A stretch of DNA of 64,000 nt from Pseudarthrobacter phenanthrenivorans Sphe3 (GTDB taxonomy: Bacteria > Actinomycetota > Actinomycetes > Actinomycetales > Micrococcaceae), in the NCBI RefSeq assembly GCF_000189535.1, contig NC_015145.1, forward strand, positions 4,092,001-4,156,000, read 5' to 3'. Below the pieces are notes generated by a model, which was not told the DNA's origin, ran no database searches, and saw nothing but the letters and a program-made list of their open reading frames with translations. Below, piece after piece: positions 16,537 to 24,576 of this stretch (its first letter is position 1; each line of letters opens with the position of its first letter). A program made the position numbers and the translations under genes.

Positions 16537-18447
16537 TCAGGAGGGTCGCCCCGTTCCCGAACCGGCCGCGGACGGCGCGGTGGCGCTGTCCATCCGGGTG
16601 CCCGCCAGGTGCGGCGCCCAACCGTCCGTCCCGCGGAGGTACTCTTCCAGCGTGAACTCTGCGGCCAGGGCTGGATCCAGCTGGGGGCGGGTGGGGGTGA
16701 TGCGGGATCCCGGCCCGTTGTTGTTGAACTCGTGGAACCGCGCTTCCCGCCAGGAGAAGCCGCTCATATCCGTCCAGGGCGTTTCGGAGATGTGCGACCC
16801 TAGCCAGGAGTTTCTGACCAACACCTGGGCGATGGCGTCCACGTCCCCGCTGGGATGCCAGGGACGGCCAAGGTGGACCGAACCCGCTGCGGCACTGGAG
16901 ACAAACCTGCAGTCCGTAAACAGGTAGCCGTGCTTGATCCCGATGTTCACGCTGCCGGCGGAAACATAGCCGTTGTTGGTCCCGGACCCCCGGTCCAGGG
17001 AACGGATTTCACAGCCGGAGAAGACGGCGGTCCCCCGGCCAAAGATGAAGTCGACGTCCCCTTCCACGTAGCACCCGGCAAAGTAGGACCGTGCCTGGAC
17101 ACCGCGGGCCGGGGAATCGACCAGCAACGTGTCCTGGTTTCCGAGGCAGCGGATATTGCGCAGCACCGCTCGGTCTCCGGTCAGGAAGAGTGCAACCGCC
17201 TGACGGTTCTTCATCTCCTGGTTGGCGGCCTCATCGAAGTCATTGCTGAACGTGAGGTTTTCCGCGGTGAAGTCGGTCCCGTCAATCCGTACGCTCGCAC
17301 TTCCGCCCGTTCCAAAGGGGCCAGTGCCGTCAGGCTTGGGGGTGCCGGAGGCATTGTTGTGGACAAGTACAACGTCCTCCGGCTTCTCTCCCAGCCCGAT
17401 GAACGAGACTCTTGCCTTGTTGGCCGGCACCCGGACGGTTCCCCGGTAGGTGCCGGGCGCGATGCGGATCTGGGTGCGGCGCGTGCTGCCTGCGGGTACT
17501 GCGTCAACTGCAGCCTGCACTGTCTGGAAACCTGCTCCCGGTCCAACCTCCAGGACCAGCGGCTTATCCACAGGCCGTTCGCTAGGCCAATGGATCCCTT
17601 GCATCGGGTCAAGCCGGTCGTTGAGGTGCTGGAAATAACCGGGCGGCACCGCCTGCTGCGCCTGGAGTTCCAAAGCCACCAGTTTGGCCACGGCGAAGGC
17701 GCCTTCAGCCTGGAAGTGCGTGTTGTCGGCAACGCCGTCCGGGTACTGCGGGTAGCGGCCGGGGTCTGCATAAAGGAAATGGTTCTTGGTACCTTCCGGC
17801 CCGAGCTGCTGCCACAACTCCTTGGAGGAGGCGGAAAGGTCCACGAGCGGCGTTTGGGTTACGGCGGCGAGTTCACGGACAGCCTGTGGATAGGATCCGT
17901 GCGAATCCTGTGCCACGCCCAAGGCACTGAACCTGCGCCGTTCCACCGGGGTGACCAGCACGGGTTTGGCACCGCTGCCCCTGGCGCCGTCAATGTATTT
18001 CTGCAGGTACTCCTTGAACGTTGTCTGTGGATCCGTGCCCCTCGCCGGGTCCTGGACCTTCTCGTCATTGTGCCCGAAGGAGATGAGCAGGTAGTCGCCC
18101 GGCTGGAGCATGGCCACCACTTCGTCCAACAAGCCCGCATCGGCGAAACTCTTGGACGAGGCGCCGGACCAGGCACAGTCAAACACGCCGGACTGCGGCC
18201 CCAGCAGCAAGGGGAGCGCCTGTCCCCAGCCAGCCCGGGGACGTTCCGAGTGCTGATAGGCCGCGGAGGTGGAATCACCCACCACGAAGATGACCGGATG
18301 GGGGCGGTCCAAGGGAGGTTCGTTCGCTTGCAGGACGGCGGCATGGGCGCGCAGAGCGGCTGGTCCCGAGAGTCCCGCCGCTGCTGTCACTGCTCCCGCT
18401 GCCACCGCAGCCAGGACGGAGCGGCGGCTGGGCTTGAAGCGGCCCAT
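16537..18447 (-). CDS. Bifunctional secreted SGNH esterase-pectin methylesterase
   Basis: A 636-residue exported protein with two pectin-deesterifying modules. A Tat-like signal (RRSVLAAVAAGAV, residues 8-36) precedes an SGNH/GDSL domain (about 50-265) of the rhamnogalacturonan-acetylesterase type, with GDST (S59), GHND (N127) and DNTHF (D241, H244). From about 300 to 590 follows a CE8 pectin methylesterase beta-helix with RQAVAL (Q416), GNQDTLL (D439), VDFIFG (D466) and LGRPWHP. It would remove acetyl and methyl groups so that the co-encoded pectate lyase can cut. Its ATG overlaps the lyase stop as TGATG. Single-module versions of both enzymes are the norm; the fusion is uncommon. Confidence 0.9.
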   Translation of the reverse strand: MGRFKPSRRSVLAAVAAGAVTAAAGLSGPAALRAHAAVLQANEPPLDRPHPVIFVVGDSTSAAYQHSERPRAGWGQALPLLLGPQSGVFDCAWSGASSKSFADAGLLDEVVAMLQPGDYLLISFGHNDEKVQDPARGTDPQTTFKEYLQKYIDGARGSGAKPVLVTPVERRRFSALGVAQDSHGSYPQAVRELAAVTQTPLVDLSASSKELWQQLGPEGTKNHFLYADPGRYPQYPDGVADNTHFQAEGAFAVAKLVALELQAQQAVPPGYFQHLNDRLDPMQGIHWPSERPVDKPLVLEVGPGAGFQTVQAAVDAVPAGSTRRTQIRIAPGTYRGTVRVPANKARVSFIGLGEKPEDVVLVHNNASGTPKPDGTGPFGTGGSASVRIDGTDFTAENLTFSNDFDEAANQEMKNRQAVALFLTGDRAVLRNIRCLGNQDTLLVDSPARGVQARSYFAGCYVEGDVDFIFGRGTAVFSGCEIRSLDRGSGTNNGYVSAGSVNIGIKHGYLFTDCRFVSSAAAGSVHLGRPWHPSGDVDAIAQVLVRNSWLGSHISETPWTDMSGFSWREARFHEFNNNGPGSRITPTRPQLDPALAAEFTLEEYLRGTDGWAPHLAGTRMDSATAPSAAGSGTGRPS

Positions 18448-19820
18448 CAGCGGGCCTCCCCTGCTGTGAAGACGGGTCCGACGGCGCCCGCCAGGAGTGC
18501 GGGCACAGCCTGGGCCGCATGGACGTGGGTTCGGAGTTCCGGCTTCCAGCTGTCGTCGGCCGCCAGTTGCCGGTCCGCGGGCGCGGCTGCGTTGTAGGCC
18601 TCACGGAGGTCCACGATCTTGCCATTTACTGCGTTACCGATGGTGGCAATGGCCTTCCCCTTGAAGTAGGAGATCACCGCTGCGGTGGGAATGTCTGCCG
18701 GGAGGGTGACGGCATTTGCCTCAGCATAGAGGTGGGATTCCACACCTGCCCTGAAGGTGTACCCGTACGGGATCCCCGATGAATCCGAGGTCCTGAAGTG
18801 GTTGTTGTACACGTCCACCTGTCCGTAGCGCACCCGGGGTGCACGCTGGCCCACATTGTCAAAGACGTTGTGGTGGATGGTTACGCGCAGCTTGCCAACA
18901 TCCCCCCGGCTGGTGGAATCCGTGGACCCGATGAGCAGGAGCTTGTCGTGTTCCGAGAACCGGTTGTAGGACATGGTGACCAGGTCCGAGCCGTTGGTCA
19001 CGTCAACGGCCCCATCGTGGACCTGGTACGGCCGGCCGAAGTAGCTGGGCTGGGCGCTGTCCAGGTTTGGGGCGTCAGTAAAGTGGGCATGGTCCACCCA
19101 GACGTTCCTGGACCCGTTGATGATCTGCAGGAGGTCATACTCGCTGTTCCAGTTACCGGTGTCACCGTCGGTGGGGTCCCAGGACGGAAAACAGTCGGCG
19201 GCATCACGCACTGTCAGATTCCGGACGATGACGTTCTCTGCCCGGTTGATTCGGAGCGCCGCCCCCGAGATGCTGCTGCCCGGCCCCGCTCCTACGAGGG
19301 TGGTGTTGCTGGGGATGTCCCAGCGGATCGTGGAGGCCTGCTTCGCCGCTGCAAGCCGCCGGGCGCTCTCCTGCGGCCCCTCCGGTTCCGTGTCCGTTCC
19401 GTATCGGACGGGATCGAAATCGGCCAGGTACCGGGCCAGGGAATACCCCGTTCCGCTTGCGTAGTCGTCGCAGCTCAGGGGAGAACCGTTCGCGTCCACG
19501 TTGGCCGCGATATCCCCGTGGATGCGGATGATCTTCGGCTCCGACCCTGCAAAGGCAAAGGCTGACAGCAGTTCAGCCTTTGTCGAGACGTCGTAAACCC
19601 GGTCTGCACTTGCTGCTGCTCCACCGGTGGTACCCGTTCCGGCTGCGGCCCAGCCATCATTCGCGGGGAGCACTTGGCGCTCCAGCGGCACGCGGGCAGT
19701 CTGCGCTGCGGGGTCGGCCTGCGGGGCAGGGGAAGCAAACGAGGTGGGTGAGCTTGCCAGCAGCGAGGCGGCCACGGCCACCAGCACTGACAGCGACGTT
19801 AAGGGCTTCGGATTACGCAT
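18447..19820 (-). CDS. Secreted pectate lyase, polysaccharide lyase family 1
   Basis: A 457-residue exported enzyme that cleaves de-esterified polygalacturonan by beta-elimination. It starts at ATG 19820, 10 bp after a strong GGAGG ribosome site; longer readings upstream cross the promoter. The signal peptide is MRNPKPLTSLSVLVAVAASLLA to about SFA (residue 29). The right-handed beta-helix holds the PL1 signatures NVWVDHAHFTDAPN (Ca2+-binding Asp), the SEHDKLLLIGSTDS segment and the catalytic region HHNVFDNVGQRAPRVRYGQVDVYNN with the essential Arg. The C-terminal tail after about 410 is not conserved. It is the first gene of a two-gene operon under a LacI-type double operator. Confidence 0.92.
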   Translation of the reverse strand: MRNPKPLTSLSVLVAVAASLLASSPTSFASPAPQADPAAQTARVPLERQVLPANDGWAAAGTGTTGGAAASADRVYDVSTKAELLSAFAFAGSEPKIIRIHGDIAANVDANGSPLSCDDYASGTGYSLARYLADFDPVRYGTDTEPEGPQESARRLAAAKQASTIRWDIPSNTTLVGAGPGSSISGAALRINRAENVIVRNLTVRDAADCFPSWDPTDGDTGNWNSEYDLLQIINGSRNVWVDHAHFTDAPNLDSAQPSYFGRPYQVHDGAVDVTNGSDLVTMSYNRFSEHDKLLLIGSTDSTSRGDVGKLRVTIHHNVFDNVGQRAPRVRYGQVDVYNNHFRTSDSSGIPYGYTFRAGVESHLYAEANAVTLPADIPTAAVISYFKGKAIATIGNAVNGKIVDLREAYNAAAPADRQLAADDSWKPELRTHVHAAQAVPALLAGAVGPVFTAGEAR

Positions 19821-19889
19821 GATCTCTCTTCCTCCATTGGAATGAACCACGCTCTGATGGCGGCAAACAGCACAGCTGGCCGCGCATGA

Positions 19890-19923
19890 GAAAGCGATTT
19901 CTCCACTATCGGAAACCGTTTTC
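19890..19923. promoter_or_regulatory. Tandem LacI-type operators upstream of pectate lyase
   Basis: Two 12-bp sites fit GAAAnCGnTTTC: GAAAGCGATTTC at 19890-19901 and GAAACCGTTTTC at 19912-19923. Their central CG pairs are 22 bp apart, about two helical turns. The central CpG with symmetric GAAA/TTTC arms is typical of LacI/GalR-family operators. The second lies in the -35/-10 spacer and the first lies over the expected transcription start, so repression by occlusion is expected. No LacI gene is in the window. Confidence 0.7.
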
Positions 19924-19933
19924 TTGTTGTCAA
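19905..19933 (-). promoter_or_regulatory. Promoter of the pectin operon
   Basis: On the minus strand there is a perfect -35 TTGACA (19928-19933), a 17-bp spacer and a -10 GATAGT (19905-19910, four of six matches). The start point should fall near 19898, giving a leader of about 78 bases with GGAGG before the ATG. Confidence 0.7.
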
Positions 19934-20054
19934 GGGGTGCGTAAGTTTTTGACTTCGGCAACTCCGGCTTGTCACGGAACTCGTTTGCTCCAGGTTGGGG
20001 AATGCTGCGCCACCTGCACGGCATGCACAGACCAGAATGTGCAACGATTGGCAC

Positions 20055-20477
20055 ATGCGACTGATTGCCCGGGTACTGATCAACGCTCTGGCGCTTTGGG
20101 TGGCCAGCTGGATACTTCCTGGCCTGGAGATCGCCAGCTCTGCCGCCGCGGACGCCGTGGCCGGAAGCGGTGTCACGCAGGAAACTGACACCATAGGCCT
20201 GGTCCTGGCCTACTTGTTCATCGGCGCCATCTTTGGACTGGTGAACGTGCTGGTCAGGCCGCTGGTGAGCCTCCTTGCGCTGCCCATCACCATCCTGACC
20301 CTGGGTCTTTTTACGATCGTAATTAACGCTGCAATGCTGTACCTGACGTCCTGGATCAGCAGCTTCACCCCCGTGCACTTCACCATCGACTCCTTCTTCT
20401 GGACAGCGGTCCTCGCCGCCATCATCACCACCCTGGTCTCGCTGGTTGCCGGCGGAATCACAGGCGTCCGGCGGTAA
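20055..20477 (+). CDS. Phage-holin-family (superfamily IV-like) membrane protein
   Basis: A 140-residue membrane protein with four predicted helices: VLINALALWVASWIL, TIGLVLAYLFIGAIFGLVNVLVRPLVSLL, ITILTLGLFTIVINAAMLYLTSWI and FWTAVLAAIITTLVSLVAGG. The motif LVNVLVRPLVSLLALPITILTLGLFTIVINA is characteristic of the widespread PF04020 family (YvlD, mycobacterial four-helix holin-like proteins). Despite the name, these are chromosomal proteins of unknown role and not phage remnants. The start MRLIARV is chosen by family length; an in-frame ATG lies six codons earlier at 20037. No ribosome site is obvious. Confidence 0.8.
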   Translation: MRLIARVLINALALWVASWILPGLEIASSAAADAVAGSGVTQETDTIGLVLAYLFIGAIFGLVNVLVRPLVSLLALPITILTLGLFTIVINAAMLYLTSWISSFTPVHFTIDSFFWTAVLAAIITTLVSLVAGGITGVRR

Positions 20478-20495
20478 TACCTCCGGGCGGGAAAG

Positions 20496-21842
20496 CTATC
20501 GGCCGCCGTGTCCACGTTCCCGCCTTCGGGTGTTGGCCGCGTGGAGATCGGGCACCGCCGCTTGGGTCCGCGACAGGGAAAACCGGGTGGCCGTGGCGGC
20601 ACCTCCGGTGCCGAGAATGGCGCCGAGGGCGGCGGTGGACTCCACAAGCGAAGGGTCGCCGCTTTGTGACACCAGCCGGGCTCCCTCCTGGTAGCTTTCC
20701 AGCTGGTGGCCAGGACCGATACCTACGTCCTCCCCCGTTTGGACGTACAAGTCATTGGTCATGGTGACCGTGACCTGGTTTCTGGCGTCCGGGTTCGGCG
20801 CACCGTCGGCGCCGGGAACCCAGTCGGTACGGTGCTCCAGGTGGAGGCTGCTGACGTCCGGCTTTGATGCAATGTGGGCGACGGGCGATCCCGCGGTCAA
20901 GACGTACTGGAGGTCGTATTCATTCAGGAAGTCGTCACTTGCTGCCAGGTTCATCGTGTGGATACCCCCTTGGCTGAAACCGACGCCCACTACAGGGTCA
21001 CCCTTTCTTGCCCCCGCTGCCTCAAGGGCTTCCCGAACAGCCTTGTTGACACTTTCCGAGCGGTCTCCCACGCCTTCGACTATGCCGTCCAGATCAAAGG
21101 GATTTGCGCCCTCCGCGGCGTCACGCAGCTGCGTGCCCGGGATGACCACCACGTAGGCTCTACGCCCACCGCCATCAACTTCGATGACCTCGATATAGCC
21201 GGCGCCGCGTTCATCAATTACCCGGACACGTTCCAGCAGGCCCGATGGAGAAGGATCCAGGACAATTGGAACACTCTCCTCCGTGGTGACTTTCAGCGGG
21301 CGAGGCCTGAGCGCTGGAATCACTGCATCCGCCAGGGTCTTGAGGAGGGGAGAGACAAATGTGGCATTGCCGACGATGTTCTCGGCGGCGCTTCGGTTGA
21401 GAAACCCTGTCCGCCAGAAGTCCGCGTGGCGTTCAAGTTCTCCTTCAACGTTTGGAACTCCCAGACCACGGGCAGCGCCCGCCAACCACTCCGCCATCTC
21501 ATACTCGTGCTTGGAGGCCCGGACCTGGCTGCTGATGCGCTGCAGTTCGGTCCGGACCGCCCGGACGCTCCGCTCGGCTTCCCACACCGCCGTCAGGGCA
21601 ATGGTTCCCGTCCACCTGGGCAGATCCTGGTAAGGAGTGAGGTCCTCCCAGATGCGGCGGACCTCGACCTCGATCGCGGCGAGCCTGCCTGCGAGGTCAT
21701 CCAGCTTCCCGGTACCGCCGGCGAGCTCCTCCAGCTGGAAGCTGATGCCGCCCATGCCTCCCCGGATCGCCAGGGTTCCATCATCCGCCGGCCCGGAAAC
21801 CCGGATAGGCCCGCCGCTGCCTGAAGGGGTTGCCTCGGCCAT
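20496..21842 (-). CDS. WXG-domain alpha/beta hydrolase, partner of WXG100 protein
   Basis: A 448-residue protein without a signal peptide. Residues 30-120 are helical and contain a WTG turn (W77-T78-G79) between two amphipathic helices, the hallmark of WXG100 proteins. A second domain from about 185 is an alpha/beta hydrolase: VVVIPGTQL strand, nucleophile elbow GVGFSQGG (S290), and likely acid and base D340 (HRTDWVP) and H379 (GPGHQLESY). It looks like a serine esterase or lipase built onto an ESX-type export domain. Its ATG overlaps the stop of the small WXG100 gene as TAATG, so the two are coupled. Substrate and export are unproven. Confidence 0.7.
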   Translation of the reverse strand: MAEATPSGSGGPIRVSGPADDGTLAIRGGMGGISFQLEELAGGTGKLDDLAGRLAAIEVEVRRIWEDLTPYQDLPRWTGTIALTAVWEAERSVRAVRTELQRISSQVRASKHEYEMAEWLAGAARGLGVPNVEGELERHADFWRTGFLNRSAAENIVGNATFVSPLLKTLADAVIPALRPRPLKVTTEESVPIVLDPSPSGLLERVRVIDERGAGYIEVIEVDGGGRRAYVVVIPGTQLRDAAEGANPFDLDGIVEGVGDRSESVNKAVREALEAAGARKGDPVVGVGFSQGGIHTMNLAASDDFLNEYDLQYVLTAGSPVAHIASKPDVSSLHLEHRTDWVPGADGAPNPDARNQVTVTMTNDLYVQTGEDVGIGPGHQLESYQEGARLVSQSGDPSLVESTAALGAILGTGGAATATRFSLSRTQAAVPDLHAANTRRRERGHGGR

Positions 21843-22144
21843 TACGGCCTGCCGCCGTAGGAACAGGCAGCCACCGAGGTCTCCTGGCTGTGCCTGGCCA
21901 CAGCGGCCCTTGCCTCAATCAACGATTCGAGCGAACGGCGCAGGGCAGCGGCCTGGAGTGACACAGCGTCCCGGTATGCCCGGCCTGCCGGTGATTCCCA
22001 CTGCAGCAACTGGATATCGCTGAATCCTGCAAGGACTTCCTCTGCCCGGACCAGGCAGGCCGCCACGCGATCCGCCAGCTGGTCCACCTGGGAAGCACGC
22101 AGCATGCCGGTCCGCAGGTCCGTGCCCGCCAGTTCGCTGCTCAT
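21842..22144 (-). CDS. WXG100-family-like small helical protein
   Basis: A 100-residue protein with the length and layout of a WXG100 (ESAT-6-like) protein: an amphipathic helix (about 14-42, RASQVDQLADRVAACLVRAEEVLAGF), a central turn with W49-E50-S51 replacing the usual W-x-G, and a second helix (about 55-88). The start is ATG 22144, preceded by GGGAAGGG; a longer reading to 22291 would add 49 low-complexity residues. The stop overlaps the start of the WXG-hydrolase gene. WXG100 proteins normally form dimers exported by an EccC ATPase and often pair with a larger WXG or LXG effector. No EccC or other ESX gene is in the window. Confidence 0.68.
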   Translation of the reverse strand: MSSELAGTDLRTGMLRASQVDQLADRVAACLVRAEEVLAGFSDIQLLQWESPAGRAYRDAVSLQAAALRRSLESLIEARAAVARHSQETSVAACSYGGRP

Positions 22145-22330
22145 TGCCCTTCCCACCACACCTTTGCCCGTTGCATCCGATGAATCCCCCGTTCCGCCCG
22201 GCGCTGCCCTTCCCTGCTCCGACGCTACGGAGGACTGCCCCTGACCTGAAGAACCGCCGTCGGCTATGTGGACAAGTAACGGAGACTGCACCGCTTAAGG
22301 GGCTGCGGGACTTCGTGAAAGAATCAGCAC

Positions 22331-23773
22331 ATGCCTGAAACTGCCGCCACAGCTGATACCCGTACGCCCTCAGGACGCCTGGCCCTCGCCGCGTCCCCGG
22401 AAAAAATAGCGCTCGGCCCGCTGGACGGCCGCTACCAGTCCGCCGTCGCGCCCCTCGTTGACTACCTGTCCGAGGCAGCGCTGAACCGTGACCGTGTGGC
22501 AGTGGAAGTTGAATGGCTCATCCACCTGACCAGCAACAACGTTCTTCCCGGCGCGGGACCCCTCACAGCAGACCAGCAGGAAGAGCTGCGCGCCATCGTC
22601 ACCGAATTCGATGCCGCGGCCGTGGCCGAGCTGGCCGAGATCGAGGCCGTCACTGTCCACGACGTCAAGGCCGTGGAGTACTACATCGGCCGGCGCCTGC
22701 CGGCTATCGGCATCGAAAACCTCACGGCCATGGTCCACTTCGGCTGCACCTCGGAGGACATCAACAACCTTTCCTATGCACTGGGCATCAAGGGTGCTGT
22801 GGAGGACGTGTGGCTTCCTGCCGCCCGCAACCTGGTAGCCCAGATCAGCAGGATGGCCGAGGACAACCGCGCAGTCCCCATGCTGTCCCGCACGCACGGC
22901 CAGCCCGCCACCCCCACGACCCTGGGCAAGGAACTGGCGGTCACCGCGCACCGCCTCACCCGCCAGCTGGACCGGATCGCCAAAACCGAATACCTGGGCA
23001 AGATCAACGGTGCCACCGGAACCTACGCCGCGCACATCGCCTCCGTTCCCGGCGCTGACTGGCAGCAGGTCTCCAAGTCATTCGTGGAAGGGCTGGGGCT
23101 GACCTGGAACCCGCTCACCACGCAGATCGAAAGCCACGACTGGCAGGCAGAACTGTACGCCGACGTCGCGCGTTTCAACCGCATCCTGCACAACGTCTGC
23201 ACGGACATCTGGAGCTACATCTCCATCGGCTACTTCGCCCAGATCCCCGTGGCCGGCGCCACGGGTTCCTCCACCATGCCGCACAAGGTGAACCCCATCA
23301 GGTTCGAGAACGCCGAGGCCAACCTCGAAATCTCCAACGGCCTGCTGGACACCCTGGGCGCCACCCTGGTGACCTCCCGCTGGCAGCGCGACCTCACCGA
23401 CTCCTCCAGCCAGCGAAACATCGGCGTGGCATTCGGCCACTCCCTGCTGGCCATTTCCAACGTGGCCAAGGGCCTGGAGCGCCTGGACGTGGCCGAAGAC
23501 GTGCTCGCAGGAGACCTTGACACCAACTGGGAAGTGCTGGGCGAGGCCATTCAGATGGTCATGCGCGCCGAGGCTATTGCCGGCGTCGAAGGCATGGAGA
23601 ACCCTTACGAACGGCTCAAGGACCTTACCCGCGGCCAGCGGGTGGATGCCGCCCGCATGCAGGAATTCGTACAAAGCCTGGGCCTTTCGGCCGAAGCGGA
23701 AGCACGCCTGCTTGCGCTGACGCCCGGAAAGTACACGGGCATCGCGGACCAGCTGGTGGACCACCTTAAGTAG
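22331..23773 (+). CDS. purB: Adenylosuccinate lyase
   Basis: A 480-residue cytosolic enzyme of the fumarase/aspartase superfamily that removes fumarate from SAICAR and adenylosuccinate in purine synthesis. It carries FGCTSEDINNLSYAL, the catalytic SRTHGQPATPTTLGKE region (His of the general-acid site) and the flexible signature loop GSSTMPHKVNP with the catalytic Ser. The sequence KIALGPLDGRYQ near the start and the overall length match the E. coli-type PurB rather than the shorter Bacillus type. It is monocistronic: the WXG100 gene is divergent and a terminator follows. Confidence 0.95.
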   Translation: MPETAATADTRTPSGRLALAASPEKIALGPLDGRYQSAVAPLVDYLSEAALNRDRVAVEVEWLIHLTSNNVLPGAGPLTADQQEELRAIVTEFDAAAVAELAEIEAVTVHDVKAVEYYIGRRLPAIGIENLTAMVHFGCTSEDINNLSYALGIKGAVEDVWLPAARNLVAQISRMAEDNRAVPMLSRTHGQPATPTTLGKELAVTAHRLTRQLDRIAKTEYLGKINGATGTYAAHIASVPGADWQQVSKSFVEGLGLTWNPLTTQIESHDWQAELYADVARFNRILHNVCTDIWSYISIGYFAQIPVAGATGSSTMPHKVNPIRFENAEANLEISNGLLDTLGATLVTSRWQRDLTDSSSQRNIGVAFGHSLLAISNVAKGLERLDVAEDVLAGDLDTNWEVLGEAIQMVMRAEAIAGVEGMENPYERLKDLTRGQRVDAARMQEFVQSLGLSAEAEARLLALTPGKYTGIADQLVDHLK

Positions 23774-23804
23774 TCCGCTACATCAAGCAGGAAAGCACGA
23801 CGAC

Positions 23805-23837
23805 GGTGCCGGGCTCCCATGAGCCCGGCGCCTTTCG
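23805..23837 (+). terminator. Terminator after purB
   Basis: A 12-bp stem with one G-T wobble (GGTGCCGGGCTC at 23805-23816 with 23821-23832) closed by a CCAT tetraloop and followed by TTTCG. It starts 31 bp after the stop. Confidence 0.8.
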
Positions 23838-23898
23838 CATTGGCACGCGCGCGCCAACCCGGCCCGCTGTTCCTTCGGCGGGATGCGAAACTTGATAT

Positions 23899-24576
23899 AT
23901 GAAGCTGCTGCTTATCCGCCACGGACAAACTCCCGGAAACGTGCTCGGCCAACTGGACACGGCCCATCCGGGTCCCGGGCTTACGGAACTGGGTGAGCGG
24001 CAGGCTGAAGCAATGGCGCGATCACTCGCCAATGAGCCCATCGGGGCCTTGTATGCCTCCACGCTGATCCGGACCCAGATCACCGCCGCGCCTCTTGGCC
24101 AGGTGCATGGCCTGGACGTCGAGGTGCTGGAAGGGCTGCACGAGATTGAAGCCGGCGCCCTCGAAAAACTCACGGATGAGGAAGCCCATAAGCGCTATAT
24201 GGGAACTGTGTTTTCCTGGGCTGCCGGGGACCTGGACAAGCGGATGCCTGCCGGTCCGGACGGGCATACGTTTTTCGCGCGCTTTGACGCTGCCATCCGC
24301 CAAGTGGTGGACCGTGCCTTCGGGCAGCAGCACGAGGCGGCCGCCGTGGTCAGCCACGGTGCAGCGATCCGCACCTGGGCCGGCCGGCGGGCCGAGGATG
24401 CAGACCATGAATTCGCTGCCCGGCACGTCCTGGCCAATACCGGAATTGTTGCCCTGGAAGGGGACCCGGACAGCGGGTGGAAACTGATCCACTGGGACGG
24501 AAGCCCGGTGGGCGGACTGGCCCTGGCCGACCCGACGGCGGCGGATCCCACCGGCAGGGACGTCAAGGGCGCCTAG
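23899..24576 (+). CDS. Histidine phosphatase family protein (phosphoglycerate-mutase-like)
   Basis: A 225-residue cytosolic protein of the histidine phosphatase superfamily. The catalytic RHG triad is in LLLIRHGQTPGN (His near residue 8), an Arg lies in YASTLIRTQITA, a Glu in EGLHEIEAGALE, and the second His in AVVSHGAAIRTW. It hydrolyses an unidentified phosphomonoester; 2,3-bisphosphoglycerate-dependent mutase activity is unlikely given the divergent substrate loops. It converges on the kinase gene, and the two stop codons share one CTAG tetranucleotide (24573-24576). Confidence 0.85.
   Translation: MKLLLIRHGQTPGNVLGQLDTAHPGPGLTELGERQAEAMARSLANEPIGALYASTLIRTQITAAPLGQVHGLDVEVLEGLHEIEAGALEKLTDEEAHKRYMGTVFSWAAGDLDKRMPAGPDGHTFFARFDAAIRQVVDRAFGQQHEAAAVVSHGAAIRTWAGRRAEDADHEFAARHVLANTGIVALEGDPDSGWKLIHWDGSPVGGLALADPTAADPTGRDVKGA

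Noticed and set aside
16855..18597. 580-codon plus-strand frame across the esterase and lyase genes
   Set aside because: It is antisense to two convincing pectin enzymes and crosses their junction; composition is shadow-like.
20055..20477. Holin-like gene as evidence of a prophage
   Set aside because: The family is chromosomal and widespread in actinobacteria. No other phage gene, integrase or attachment site is nearby.
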